Below, in pieces: positions 26,904-36,139 of a stretch of DNA of 64,000 bases. Numbering within the stretch: the first letter of the stretch is position 1; every line of letters begins with the position of its first letter. The stretch is taken from assembly GCF_024320865.1 (NCBI RefSeq), contig NZ_JANDBD010000002.1:124001-188000 (forward strand). Reading direction: 5' to 3'. Below the pieces are notes generated by a model. It made no database searches. It was not told the origin of the DNA and was given only the letters and a program-made list of their open reading frames with translations. This DNA comes from Mycolicibacterium arenosum (GTDB lineage: Bacteria > Actinomycetota > Actinomycetes > Mycobacteriales > Mycobacteriaceae). A program made the translations under genes and the position numbers.

Positions 26904-27574
26904 CCGCCAAGGTCGGTGTCATCACCTTCCCCGGCACGCTGGACGACGTTGACGCGGCCCGCGCCGCCCGCCTCGCCGGGGCGGAGAGCGTCAACCTCTG
27001 GCACGCCGACGCCGACCTCAAGGGCGTCGACGCGGTGATCGTGCCCGGCGGCTTCTCCTACGGCGACTACCTGCGGTGCGGCGCCATCGCCAAGTTCGCG
27101 CCGGTGATGGGCGAGGTCATCGCCGCCGCCCAGCGCGGAATGCCGGTACTGGGGATCTGCAACGGCTTTCAGGTGCTGTGCGAAGCGGGCCTGCTGCCCG
27201 GTGCGCTGACGCGCAACGCCGGACTGCACTTCGTCTGCCGCGACATCTGGCTCGAAGTAGCGTCCACGTCGACGGCGTGGAGCTCGCGCTACGAAGCCGG
27301 CGCCGACATCCTGGTGCCGCTGAAGTCGGGGGAGGGGCGCTACCAGGCCTCCGAGGCCGTGCTGGACGAGCTCGAGGGCGAGGGCCGCGTCGTCTTCCGC
27401 TATCGCGACAACCCCAACGGGTCGCAGCGCGACATCGCCGGCATCAGTTCGGCCAACGGTCGCGTCGTCGGCCTGATGCCGCACCCCGAGCACGCCACCG
27501 AAGCGCTCACCGGCCCCTCCGACGACGGGCTCGGCATCTTCTACTCGGCACTGGATGCGGTGCTGACTGCGTGA
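26900..27574 (+). CDS. purQ: FGAM synthetase subunit PurQ (glutaminase)
   Basis: 224 aa class I glutamine amidotransferase. It supplies ammonia from glutamine to PurL. The nucleophile Cys is in [14 protein letters not shown], and the His-Glu pair in LMPHPEHA near the C-terminus completes the triad. [18 protein letters not shown] is the oxyanion-side loop. GTG start overlapping the purS stop. The TGA is the first part of the nested hairpin region that separates it from mmpL. The third partner, purL, is 11 kb away. Confidence 0.97.
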   Translation: MTAKVGVITFPGTLDDVDAARAARLAGAESVNLWHADADLKGVDAVIVPGGFSYGDYLRCGAIAKFAPVMGEVIAAAQRGMPVLGICNGFQVLCEAGLLPGALTRNAGLHFVCRDIWLEVASTSTAWSSRYEAGADILVPLKSGEGRYQASEAVLDELEGEGRVVFRYRDNPNGSQRDIAGISSANGRVVGLMPHPEHATEALTGPSDDGLGIFYSALDAVLTA

Positions 27575-27618
27575 TTCGGGCGCGCATTTCGGGGCTCACC
27601 CCCGAGTAGCGCGCCGAA
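27575..27618 (+). terminator. Nested hairpin with CTCAC loop, copy 3 (between purQ and mmpL)
   Basis: Outer stem TTCGG(G)CGCGC with GCGCGCCGAA (one bulged G), inner stem TCGGGG/CCCCGA (27589-27594 with 27600-27605), loop CTCAC (27595-27599). The loop and flanking GTGATTCG match copy 2 while both stems differ but still pair, so the structure is conserved by compensatory change. It lies between convergent purQ and mmpL. Confidence 0.7.
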
Positions 27619-27622
27619 GTCC

Positions 27623-30523
27623 CTAGAACAGGGCGAGTTGCTGTGTGCCCGAGTCGCCGAACTTCTGCGGCACCGGACGCTGGCGCACGTTCAGCGGCCA
27701 CCAGAACCACCGGCCCAGCAGCGCCGCGATCGACGGCGTCATGAACGACCGCACGATCAACGTGTCGAACAGCAGGCCCAGCGCGATGGTGGTGCCGATC
27801 TGGCCCAGCACCTTCAGATCGCTGATGATGAACGACGCCATGGTGAACGCGAACACCAGGCCCGCGGCGGTGACCACCGACCCGCTGCCCGCCATGGCCC
27901 GGATGATGCCCGTGTTGAGACCCGCGTGGATCTCCTCCTTGAAGCGGGACACCAGTAGAAGGTTGTAGTCCGAGCCCACGGCGAGCAGCAGGATCACCGA
28001 CAGCGGCAGAATCACCCAGTACAGCGGCACACCGAACAGGTACTGCCACACCAGGACCGAGATGCCGAACGAGGCGCCCAACGACAGCGCGACGGTACCG
28101 ACGATGACGAGCGCGGCCACGATGCTCCTGGTGATGAACATCATGATCAGCAGGATGAGGCTGAGCGCGGCGATGGCGGCGATGATGAGGTCGTAGTGCG
28201 CCATCTCCGCGATGTCCTTGTACGTGGCCGCCACGCCGCCGATGTAGATCTTCGAGCCCGCCAGCGGTGTACCCTTCACCGCCGCCTGGGCCGCTTCGCG
28301 GATCGACTCGATGTGCGAGATGCCCTGTGCAGTAGCCGGATCAACGTCGTGCGTGATGATCATCCTGGCGGCCTTGCCGTCCGGTGACAGGAACAGCTTC
28401 AGCCCGCGCTTGAATTCCGGATTGTCGAACGCCTCCGGCGGCAGGTAGAAGGAGTCGTCGGTCTTGGACGCGTCGTACGCCGCGCCCAACTGCGTCGAAT
28501 TCTTCAGTGCCTCAGCCGATTGGGCGTAGATGCCGGCCGTCGTCGCGTAGTTCGTCATCGTCAGGTCGCGGTTGGTCTCCTGATTCGCGATCTGCGGTGG
28601 GATCAACGCCAGCAGCTGCGGTTGCAGCTCATCGAGTTTCGCGATGCTCGCCGACACGTCGCTCAGCTGGTCGGTGAGTTCGTTGATCCCGTCCAAGGAG
28701 TCGAACAGCGACCGAAAGGCGTTGCAGACCGGGATGTCGTAGCAGTGCGGCTCCCAGTAGAAGTAGTTGCGCATCGGGCGGAAGAAGTCGTCGAAGTTCG
28801 CGATCTTGTCGCGCAGTTCCTGCGCGGTGGCCACCGTCTGCTGAAACGCCTCGCTCTGCTCGTGCGTCACCTCGCTGGACTGCTGCTGCAGCGCCAGCTG
28901 CTGCCGCAGCACCCCGATGGTGTCGTCGATGACGCCCACCTGCTTCGTCAAGTCGTTGGCGCGTGCCTGTTGGAACGGCAGGTTCTGGATCTGCGACGCG
29001 CTGCCCGCGCTGATCTGGAACGGGATCGACGTGTGGTCCAGCGGCGTGCCCAGCGGCCGGGTGATCGACTGCACCTGCGCGATGCCGTCGGTGTGGAAGA
29101 CCGCCTTGGCGACGCGCTCCAGCAGGATCATGTCGGTCGGGTTGCGCAGATCGTGATCGGTCTCGATCATCAGCAGTTCGGGGTTCAGTCGGGCCTTGGA
29201 GAAGTGGCGTTCGGCGGCCGCGTATCCGACGTTGGACGGGGCGCTGTCCGGCATGTAGATGCTGTCGTCGTAGTTGGTCTTGTACCCCGGCAGCGCCAGC
29301 AGTCCGATGAGTGCGATGCCGATGGTGACGATGAGGATGGGTCCCGGCCAGCGCACGATCGCCGTCCCGATCCGCCGCCAGCCGTACTTCTGGGTGGCGC
29401 GCTTGGGGTCGAGAAGTCCGAACCGGCCGCCGATCACGATGACGGCGGGCGCCAGCGTCAACGAGGCGGCCAGTGCCACCAGCACGCCGAGCGCGGCCGG
29501 GATGCCGAGGCTCTGGAAGTACGGCAGCCGCGTGAAGTAGAGGCACGCCACCGCGCCGGCGATGGTCAGACCCGACCCGAGAATGACGTGTGTCGTCCCG
29601 TGATACATGTCGTACCAAGCGGATTCGCGATCCATGCCGAGGCCGCGAGCCTCGTGGTAGCGGCCAAGCAGGAAGATGACGTAGTCGGTGCCCGCCGCGA
29701 TGACGAGCAGCGTCAGGATGTTGGTCGAGTACGTCGACAGGCCGATCAGGCCGCTGTCCGCCAGGAACGACACGATGCCCCGGGCCGCGGCCATCTGGAC
29801 CAGCACGACGACGAGCCCGAGCAGCATCGTCACGAAGGAGCGGTAGACGATCAGAAGCATGATCGCGATGACGCCGACGGTCAGCGCGGTCACCAGTTCG
29901 GTGCTCTCGTTGCCCACCTCGAACTGGTCGGCGATCTGCGCCGCGGCCCCCGTGACATACGCCTTGACCCCCGGCGGAGCCGGTGTGCCGTCGACGATCT
30001 CGCGAACGGCGTCAACGGATTCCAGCGAGAGCGCCTCGCCCTGGTTGCCGGACAGGAACACCTGGACGTACGCGGCCTTGCCGTCGGGACTCTGCGAACC
30101 GGCTGCGGTGAGCGGATCACCCCAGAAGTCCTGGATGTGCTGCACGTGCTCGGTGTCGGCGGCGACCCGCTTGACGATCTCGTCGTAGTACTCGTGTGCC
30201 GCGGCGCCGAGTGGCTCGTCGCCCTCCAGCACGATCATCGCCGCGCTGTCGGTGTCGAACTCCTGGAACTTCTCGCCGATGGCCTTGAACGCCTGCAGCG
30301 ACGGCGAGTCCGGGGAACTGAGCGCGACGTTCTGCTCGGCGCCGACCGCCTCGAGTTGAGGGACGAGTGCGTTGCTGAGTCCCGCGACGACGATCCAGAA
30401 CAACACGATGGGGACCGACAGCACCCGGATCGCGTGGGCGACGCGACTGCGGGTCTCCTTGCGCGAGACCCCGATCGGGGCCGTCGGGGCTTCGTCGGTC
30501 GACGAACCGTGGCGCCCGGTCAT
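27623..30523 (-). CDS. mmpL: MmpL-family RND transporter
   Basis: 966 aa from ATG 30523, which overlaps the mmpS stop (ATGA); the frame is open upstream only inside mmpS. Twelve predicted membrane helices in two RND halves with two large periplasmic loops. The Asp-Tyr pairs of the proton pathway are visible: AGTDYVIFLLGRYHE in the first half and VGSDYNLLLVSRFKEE in the second. The loop of the first half (about 430-690) is coiled-coil-like with many Gln. It resembles the MmpL4/MmpL5 group, which export lipids, siderophores or drugs with an MmpS partner. Probably controlled by the TetR upstream. Confidence 0.92.
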   Translation of the reverse strand: MTGRHGSSTDEAPTAPIGVSRKETRSRVAHAIRVLSVPIVLFWIVVAGLSNALVPQLEAVGAEQNVALSSPDSPSLQAFKAIGEKFQEFDTDSAAMIVLEGDEPLGAAAHEYYDEIVKRVAADTEHVQHIQDFWGDPLTAAGSQSPDGKAAYVQVFLSGNQGEALSLESVDAVREIVDGTPAPPGVKAYVTGAAAQIADQFEVGNESTELVTALTVGVIAIMLLIVYRSFVTMLLGLVVVLVQMAAARGIVSFLADSGLIGLSTYSTNILTLLVIAAGTDYVIFLLGRYHEARGLGMDRESAWYDMYHGTTHVILGSGLTIAGAVACLYFTRLPYFQSLGIPAALGVLVALAASLTLAPAVIVIGGRFGLLDPKRATQKYGWRRIGTAIVRWPGPILIVTIGIALIGLLALPGYKTNYDDSIYMPDSAPSNVGYAAAERHFSKARLNPELLMIETDHDLRNPTDMILLERVAKAVFHTDGIAQVQSITRPLGTPLDHTSIPFQISAGSASQIQNLPFQQARANDLTKQVGVIDDTIGVLRQQLALQQQSSEVTHEQSEAFQQTVATAQELRDKIANFDDFFRPMRNYFYWEPHCYDIPVCNAFRSLFDSLDGINELTDQLSDVSASIAKLDELQPQLLALIPPQIANQETNRDLTMTNYATTAGIYAQSAEALKNSTQLGAAYDASKTDDSFYLPPEAFDNPEFKRGLKLFLSPDGKAARMIITHDVDPATAQGISHIESIREAAQAAVKGTPLAGSKIYIGGVAATYKDIAEMAHYDLIIAAIAALSLILLIMMFITRSIVAALVIVGTVALSLGASFGISVLVWQYLFGVPLYWVILPLSVILLLAVGSDYNLLLVSRFKEEIHAGLNTGIIRAMAGSGSVVTAAGLVFAFTMASFIISDLKVLGQIGTTIALGLLFDTLIVRSFMTPSIAALLGRWFWWPLNVRQRPVPQKFGDSGTQQLALF

Positions 30524-30966
30524 CCGGACTTGTCCAGGCAGAAGGTGTAGGCGTTCAACTGGTTGACCGTTCTCTCGTCCTTGACGGCGTCGTCGATGGT
30601 GATGCGGCAACTCAACGAGTCGCCGTCACCCTGCGCCTGAACGTTGACGAACACCGTCGGCTGCGTGGTCGTCACGTCGTACGTCCACGGCAACGCGGCA
30701 TCGACCGCGTGCTGCGGCTGTGCGTTGATATCGAGGTAGCTGATGGACGCCGTCGCGCCCGGCGGGCCCCAGACTTCGAGCAGTACGCGCTTGGGGTTGA
30801 AGGGCTTGGTGTCGTTCGCGCTGTTATCCGGCGTGGACACCACGTCCTCCGAGCCGAAGATGCCGTTCAGGCGATAGACCGCGAAGCCCGCGATCGCGAC
30901 GACGACCACCGCCACCAGGATCATCCAGTTGCTTTTCAGCGTCCTGCTGATCGAAAACCCCGACAT
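30520..30966 (-). CDS. mmpS: MmpS-family membrane accessory protein
   Basis: 148 aa from ATG 30966; an in-frame ATG at 31005 would add 13 residues. One N-terminal membrane helix (MILVAVVVVAIAGFAVYRL) is followed by a periplasmic domain (KRVLLEVWGPPGATASISYLDINAQPQHA) with two Cys in LSCRITID and FCLDKSG that could pair. It assists the cognate MmpL in export. Start of translation uncertain; either start keeps the anchor. It lies 139 nt downstream of the TetR gene with a promoter and repeat-rich operator region between. Confidence 0.9.
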   Translation of the reverse strand: MSGFSISRTLKSNWMILVAVVVVAIAGFAVYRLNGIFGSEDVVSTPDNSANDTKPFNPKRVLLEVWGPPGATASISYLDINAQPQHAVDAALPWTYDVTTTQPTVFVNVQAQGDGDSLSCRITIDDAVKDERTVNQLNAYTFCLDKSG

Positions 30967-31028
30967 TCCTTGGCCTTTCGGCTTAAATGACACGACGCCG
31001 ACCAACGGAGGCGGGTGGGCTCCCAGCT

Positions 31029-31091
31029 GCCGGGTCTATATCAACTTCGTTGACAGTACGGTACGGTACCGGTCCGCACAAGCCGTACCGG
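31029..31091 (-). promoter_or_regulatory. Candidate mmpS promoter and operator with repeated GTACCGG/TACGG
   Basis: A possible minus-strand -10 box reads GATATAGAC across 31035-31043. Just upstream (31057-31072) lies TACGGTACGGTACCGG, which contains the palindrome GGTACC, and a second CCGTACCGG is at 31083-31091; GTACCGG recurs with a 19-bp period. Such symmetry beside a TetR gene suggests an operator for mmpS/mmpL. Inference only. Confidence 0.45.
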
Positions 31092-31105
31092 ATACGACGC
31101 AACCG

Positions 31106-31693
31106 TCAGTTCTTGCGGGTCAAGCTGGGTAACAGCATGTTGTCGACGAGGTCGTGCACGGTGCGTTTCGACGGTAGGCGACCGGTGATCACCGTGCGGT
31201 AGATCAGGTAACCGGGCAGGACGTCGTAGATGTCGTCGCTGATCGCCGAGCGCGTGATCTCCCCACGGTCGACCGCGTCGGACAGCACCTGCTCCATCAG
31301 CGCCTTCCGCTGCTCGAGGAACATCTGCATGAGCTCGTTGAGCTTCTCGTTACGCGACACCTCAACCAGCACCGCGCGGATGGTGCTCGCGTGCGAGTGC
31401 GCGTGCGCTGCGATCGTCTCGCCCAGACGCAGCAGGTCTCCGCGCAGCGTGCCGGTCTCGGGTGCCACCGCCACCTGGCGGGTGCCCTCGGAGAACGCCG
31501 CCATCACCAACTCGGCCTTCGTCGGCCAGCGCCGGTAGAGCGTGGCCTTGCTGGCTCGGCCCGCAGCGGCCACCCCGTCGACCGTCAACCGGTCGTAGCC
31601 GTGCTCCTTGAGCAACTCGAGCGTGACGGTCAGCAACTCCCGCTCGCGCGCCGACCAGGGACACAAGTCGTCGGGGGCTGAAGTCACGGTCAC
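31106..31693 (-). CDS. TetR-family transcriptional regulator
   Basis: 195 aa. The helix-turn-helix YDRLTVDGVAAAGRASKATLYRRWPTKAELV is at about 32-63, followed by a TetR_C-type ligand domain with GYLIYRTVITGRLP. It begins 4 nt after the encapsulin stop on the same strand, so it can be read from the DyP/encapsulin transcript, and it precedes mmpS. The repeat-rich region just after its stop is its likely target, making it the local repressor of the mmpS/mmpL efflux pair. Confidence 0.88.
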   Translation of the reverse strand: MTVTSAPDDLCPWSARERELLTVTLELLKEHGYDRLTVDGVAAAGRASKATLYRRWPTKAELVMAAFSEGTRQVAVAPETGTLRGDLLRLGETIAAHAHSHASTIRAVLVEVSRNEKLNELMQMFLEQRKALMEQVLSDAVDRGEITRSAISDDIYDVLPGYLIYRTVITGRLPSKRTVHDLVDNMLLPSLTRKN

Positions 31694-31697
31694 CGGC

Positions 31698-32495
31698 TCA
31701 GGAATTCAGCGCGACCGACGCCTCGGCCGTATAGCAGAGGAACGTCAGCGTCTCCTGCAGGTAGAGCTGGACGGAGTCGGCGTCGTGGGAGAGGTAGCCG
31801 ATCGACACGTCCGTGCCGAGCTGCAGGTCGAAGTCGCCGCCGCGGGTCGACAGCACGAACGCCCCGTCGATCGCGGGCGCCCAGATGATGTCGCCGTCGA
31901 CCAGGCGGTTGAGGTGCTCCCGGATCGGATAGCCGTTGACCGTGGTCTCGCTGACCTGCGTGTAGACGTCGGCCGACAGCAGCACGCTGTACGGGCCGTC
32001 GACGCCGGCGAGCCGCAGCTCCGACAGCGCCTGACTGATCACGTCGGGCATCTCGCGCGGGTCGGCGGGCAGCGCGAGGTTGGGGCACGAGCTGGACCTC
32101 CGGATGCCCTCGATCGACGCGGCCGGGTAGCCCTCGAAGATCGCGCGGTCCTCGGCGAACGCCAGCTTCTTGGCGGCGTCCTTCACCGGGTCCCAATCCG
32201 AGTCCTGCGAACCGCGCTCGACGTCGTCGATGTCATTGCGGCTGATGGTGAACGGCACCCGCAGCCGCACCAGCGGCCGGGCTTCGCGCAGGTGCGCGAC
32301 GACACCGTCGCCGGGGGACCCGACCTCCAGCAGATGACCCGTGCTGACCGCAGCCGAGGTCGGACCGCCCGGCTCACTGACGTCGACGACGCGACGACCG
32401 GCGATGTGCCGCTTGAACGTTCGCGTGGCCTCCTCCTCGATCTGCTCCCACGCCTCGGCGGTGACCGGTGCCAGCTCGCGATAGAGGTTGTTCAT
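31698..32495 (-). CDS. enc: Encapsulin shell protein (Cfp29)
   Basis: 265 aa, the size of family 1 encapsulins with the HK97 phage-capsid fold. [39 protein letters not shown] is the N-terminal arm, and RDxDWDPVKDAAKKLAFAEDRAIFEGY and the P-domain follow. It assembles a protein nanocompartment that encloses the DyP peroxidase encoded immediately upstream. Its ATG overlaps the DyP stop (ATGA at 32492-32495), coupling shell and cargo synthesis. Corresponds to Rv0798c. Confidence 0.95.
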   Translation of the reverse strand: MNNLYRELAPVTAEAWEQIEEEATRTFKRHIAGRRVVDVSEPGGPTSAAVSTGHLLEVGSPGDGVVAHLREARPLVRLRVPFTISRNDIDDVERGSQDSDWDPVKDAAKKLAFAEDRAIFEGYPAASIEGIRRSSSCPNLALPADPREMPDVISQALSELRLAGVDGPYSVLLSADVYTQVSETTVNGYPIREHLNRLVDGDIIWAPAIDGAFVLSTRGGDFDLQLGTDVSIGYLSHDADSVQLYLQETLTFLCYTAEASVALNS

Positions 32496-33532
32496 TGGGG
32501 TTGTCCTTTCAGGCTGCCTATCGACAGTGATCCCGTGGAAGCACGGTGGTTCGAAGCGGCGGGAGCCGGCGCCGGAGCGGCGAGCGCCGACTCGGGCAGT
32601 GGGGGCGGGTCGTCGAGGAAGTCGGCTGTTGGAACGAAGAACATCGCGCCGGTGAGCGCGGTCGAGAAATCCAGGATGCGGTCGGTGTTGCCCGGCGGGT
32701 CGCCGATGAACATGTTCGACAGCATGCGTTCGGTGACACCGGGATCCGCGGCGTAGGCGATGTAGTACGTGCCCGACTCCCCATTACCGAGCGTCCCGAA
32801 CGGCATGTTGGCGCGCACGATCTGCAACTCGTTGCCGTCCGCGTCCTCGATGACGTTCAAGGCGATGTGCGAGTTGGCGGGCTTCACCGCGTCGTCCATC
32901 TCGATGTCCTCGAGCTTGCTCCGGCCGATGACGCGTTCCTGCTCCGTCACGCTCAGCGCGTTCCAGGCGGCCATGTCGTGGGTGTACTTCTGCACGTGCA
33001 CGTAGCTCGCACCGAGGAAAGAGGCGTCCTCCCCCGAGTTCTCAGCGATCTGCGCGGCCTCGACCGCCTCGGGTCCGTCGGGATTCTCCGTGCCGTCGAC
33101 GAACCCCAGCAGATCGCGCTGCTCGAAGAACCGGAACCCGTGCACCTCGTCGACGACGGTCACCGCGCCCGCCATCGACGCCAGCACCCGGCCGCCCAGT
33201 TCGAAGCACACGTCCATCGACTCGCCGCGGATGTGGAAGAGCAGATCGCCCGGCGTCGCGGGCGCGTGATGACGGGCGCCGGCGATCTCGCGGAACGGGT
33301 GCAGCCGCGCGGGGCGGGGGCCGTCGAAGAGCCGGTCCCACGCGTCCGATCCGATACCCGTCACAAGCGTCAAATGCGCTGCGGGATTACGGAATCCGAC
33401 GGCCCGTACCAGACCGGACAGGCCGGCGAGCGCGTCGTGCACCGCGTCCTCTCCGCCGTCGTCGATGGTGGCGACGAGGAAGATGGCCGCAGGGGTGAGC
33501 GGAGTCAGGATCGGCTGCGGACGGGTGGCCAC
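32492..33532 (-). CDS. dyp: Dye-decolorizing peroxidase, encapsulin cargo
   Basis: 346 aa heme peroxidase. GFVDGTENP is the DyP GxxDG motif with the catalytic Asp; the C-terminal half has the proximal His region. The extreme C-terminus, after an Ala-Pro linker, is [13 protein letters not shown], a clear encapsulin cargo-loading peptide. The GTG start at 33532 follows TAGGGT (minus strand, 33539-33544) by 6 nt. The enzyme oxidises substrates with H2O2 inside the shell. Corresponds to Rv0799c. Confidence 0.95.
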   Translation of the reverse strand: MATRPQPILTPLTPAAIFLVATIDDGGEDAVHDALAGLSGLVRAVGFRNPAAHLTLVTGIGSDAWDRLFDGPRPARLHPFREIAGARHHAPATPGDLLFHIRGESMDVCFELGGRVLASMAGAVTVVDEVHGFRFFEQRDLLGFVDGTENPDGPEAVEAAQIAENSGEDASFLGASYVHVQKYTHDMAAWNALSVTEQERVIGRSKLEDIEMDDAVKPANSHIALNVIEDADGNELQIVRANMPFGTLGNGESGTYYIAYAADPGVTERMLSNMFIGDPPGNTDRILDFSTALTGAMFFVPTADFLDDPPPLPESALAAPAPAPAASNHRASTGSLSIGSLKGQPQ

Positions 33533-33582
33533 ATCAGGACCCTAGCGCGACGCTCGTCGGAAACACCGGCCAAGATGGAAAG

Positions 33583-34839
33583 ATGGCAGCTAGCCCCCAG
33601 AGCATGTGCGACTTCATCGATGCGTCGCCGTCGCCGTTCCACGTCTGTGCCACCGCGGCCGCGCGGCTGAGCGCCGCGGGTTACATCGAGTTGTCGGAAT
33701 CCGACCCGTGGCCGTCGTCGCACAGCGCGTTCTTCGTGGTCCGCGCGGGATCGCTGGTCGCGTGGAAGGCGGCCGACCGCGGAGCTCCGTTCCGGATCGT
33801 CGGAGGGCACACCGACAGCCCCAATCTGAGGGTCAAACAGCATCCCGACCGGGCCGTCGCCGGCTGGCGGGTCGTCGCGCTGGAACCGTACGGCGGGGCG
33901 TGGCTGAACTCCTGGCTGGACCGCGACCTCGGGATCAGCGGGCGGTTGTCGGTGCGGGAGGGCTCTTCCGTCGTTGACGTCCTGGTGAAGGTCGACGAGC
34001 CGATTCTCCGGGTGCCGCAGCTGGCGATCCACCTGTCCGACGACCGCAAGGCCGTCGAGCTCAACCCGCAGCGTCACGTCAACGCGGTGTGGGGGGTCGG
34101 CGACGGAGCCCGCTCGTTCGTGGGGTGGGTCGCGGAGCGGGCCGACGTGGACCCCGGCGCCGTACTGGCCGCCGACCTGATGACGCACGACCTGACGCCG
34201 TCGACACTCGTCGGTGGCAGGCGCGAACTGGTCAGCGCGCCGCGGCTGGACAACCAGGGCACCTGCTATGCGGGCCTCGAGGCGTTTCTCGCCGCGGACC
34301 CCGGTGACTACGTGCCGGTGCTCGCGCTGTTCGACCACGAGGAGGTCGGCTCGACGTCGGATCGCGGCGCGCAGTCCGAACTGCTGCCGACGGTGCTGGA
34401 GCGCATCACGCTCGCCGAACGCGGCAGCAGGGAGGACTTCCTGCGCCGGCTGCCCGATTCGATGGTCGCGTCCGGCGACATGGCGCACGCGACGCACCCG
34501 AACTATCCGGAGCGCCACGAGCCGGGCCACCTCATCGAGGTCAACGCGGGCCCGGTGCTGAAGGTGCAACCCAACCTGCGGTACGCGACCGATGGCCGTA
34601 CCGCGGCGGCGTTCCAGTTGGCCTGCGATCAGGCGGGCGTCCCGCTGCAGCGTTACGAGCACCGCGCCGACCTGCCGTGCGGGTCGACGATCGGGCCGAT
34701 GACCGCGGCGCGAACCGGCATCCCGACGGTCGACGTCGGCGCCGCTCAACTGGCGATGCACTCGGCGCGGGAGCTGATGGGCGCCGAAGACGTCGAGGCC
34801 TATTCGGCTGCGCTGCAGGCGTTTCTGTCGCCCGGCTGA
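33583..34839 (+). CDS. pepC: M18-family aspartyl aminopeptidase
   Basis: 418 aa. Binuclear zinc peptidase removing N-terminal acidic residues. [12 protein letters not shown] holds the first His/Asp metal ligands, DNQGTCYAG the bridging Asp, LFDHEEVGS the catalytic Glu and a ligand, and [25 protein letters not shown] the final His. Length is normal. Cytoplasmic. It is divergent from dyp with 50 bp between starts. Matches Rv0800. Confidence 0.94.
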   Translation: MAASPQSMCDFIDASPSPFHVCATAAARLSAAGYIELSESDPWPSSHSAFFVVRAGSLVAWKAADRGAPFRIVGGHTDSPNLRVKQHPDRAVAGWRVVALEPYGGAWLNSWLDRDLGISGRLSVREGSSVVDVLVKVDEPILRVPQLAIHLSDDRKAVELNPQRHVNAVWGVGDGARSFVGWVAERADVDPGAVLAADLMTHDLTPSTLVGGRRELVSAPRLDNQGTCYAGLEAFLAADPGDYVPVLALFDHEEVGSTSDRGAQSELLPTVLERITLAERGSREDFLRRLPDSMVASGDMAHATHPNYPERHEPGHLIEVNAGPVLKVQPNLRYATDGRTAAAFQLACDQAGVPLQRYEHRADLPCGSTIGPMTAARTGIPTVDVGAAQLAMHSARELMGAEDVEAYSAALQAFLSPG

Positions 34840-34848
34840 GTTGGCAAC

Positions 34849-35636
34849 TCAGTTGGTCGTCGGTGGTGGGTTCGGTGTGTACGGGTCGTACCACCACCAG
34901 TGGGCGCGTTCGCCGGTCGGCCCGTTGTAGGGGGCGACCGCGGGTGGGGGTGTCGTGGGTGGCCTGGCGAGGGAGGCGTTCGTCAGTGTTCGGCCGCGAC
35001 GGTGGGTGACGGTGAGCGTTACCGCCGATGGTGATGACACCTTTGTGGTGCTGGCGGTAGTGGTACGGGCAGACCAGGACCAGATTGTCCAGGTCGGTGG
35101 GGCCGCCGTCCTCCCAGTGCACGATGTGGTGGGCGTGCAGTCCGCGGGTGGCTCCGCAGCCGGGGACCACGCAGGTGCCGCGGTCGCGGTGCTCGAGAGC
35201 GCGGCGCAGGCGCCGGTTCACGGTGCGGGTGGCCCGCCCGGTCCCGATCACCCGGCCGTGACGTTGGAACCAGACTTCGCAGGTGGCGTCGCACAGCAGG
35301 TAGCGGCGCTCCTCGTCGGACAGCAGCGGACCGAGATGCAGGGCGGGCCGCCACGTCGGTGTCCCAGCCGGCGTCGACCAGGCTCAGGAACGCGTCGACG
35401 GTGGTGGGCATGGGTGGGGTCTGCGCGGTTTCGCGGTCGGCGTGATCCCGTGTCCAGTCGGCGATCAGCGCGTCGCGGTGCGAGCCCAGGGCGGCGTCGA
35501 TCTCGGCCACGATGTCGACGATGCGGCCGTCCAGCGCGTTGCGCTGTCCGGTGATCTCGGCGAGTTCGGCGAACAACGTGTCGAGCCGCTCGCCGCGACT
35601 CAGATCGGGCCCGTAAGACGCTGCCGCCGTGGACAT
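34849..35636 (-). pseudogene. Degenerate DUF222/HNH endonuclease gene (13E12-type)
   Basis: Three pieces in different frames make up the remains. An N-terminal DUF222 piece from ATG 35636 (MSTAAASYGPDLSRGERLDTLF) is good to about 35350. There the frame jumps to ALHLGPLLSDEERRYLLCDATCE and the HNH core (CVVPGCGATRGLHAHHIVHW, then DLDNLVLVCPYHYRQHH). Near 35035 it shifts again to the usual C-terminus (RTLTNASLARPPTTPPP, ending TPNPPPTTN). Intact members are about 400 aa; roughly 150-200 codons of the DUF222 region are missing. So an out-of-frame internal deletion and a second frameshift. Homologues are multicopy in mycobacteria. Confidence 0.8.
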
Positions 35637-35729
35637 GACCCCACACTGGCACGCCGGTACGACCATTCCGGCCCTGCAGTAAGGGTGGAGTCAGCGCCGA
35701 ATGTCACCCCACCCGGTTACCGTCTGGCC

Positions 35730-36077
35730 ATGGCACTCTCAATCGAAATGGTGACGTTCGACTGCAGCGATCCCGACGCGCTCGCCGCCTGGTGGCTCGA
35801 CGCGGCGGGTGGTGAACTGAACGCGGTGGCTCCCGGCGAATTCGTGATGGTCTCCCGCGAGAACGGGCCGACCCTCGGTTTCCAGCGGGTGCCCGACCCG
35901 ACGCCGGGGAAGAACAAAGTGCACCTGGACTTCCACTCCGCCGACAAGGAGGCCGAGGTCGCTCGGCTGGTGGCCGCCGGTGCCACGGAGTTGGGCCGCA
36001 ACAGCTTCGGTCCGGAGTTCGACTGGGTGACGCTCGCAGACCCAGAGGGCAACGCGTTCTGCGTCGCGGGCGGCTGA
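35730..36077 (+). CDS. Glyoxalase/VOC-superfamily protein (Rv0801-like)
   Basis: 115 aa, the length of Rv0801. One VOC module pair: EMVTFDCSDPDALAAWWLDAAGG, FQRVPDPTPGKNKVHLDFHSADKEAEV, and a C-terminal FDWVTLADPEGNAFCVA with the Glu/Asp metal-ligand region. It matches the Glyoxalase_6 type. Substrate unknown. TACCGT (35718-35723) lies 6 nt before the ATG, a leaderless arrangement. Confidence 0.88.
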   Translation: MALSIEMVTFDCSDPDALAAWWLDAAGGELNAVAPGEFVMVSRENGPTLGFQRVPDPTPGKNKVHLDFHSADKEAEVARLVAAGATELGRNSFGPEFDWVTLADPEGNAFCVAGG

Positions 36078-36139
36078 CGTCCCGTTTTCGTCACAGCCGA
36101 GTCGGTTCAACCGCGCGTTTTTCGGGCAAATTGTCCGTC

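Noticed and set aside
28520..30550. 676-aa plus-strand ORF opposite mmpL
   Set aside because: Arg/Asp/His-rich antisense shadow; the minus strand has full MmpL motifs.
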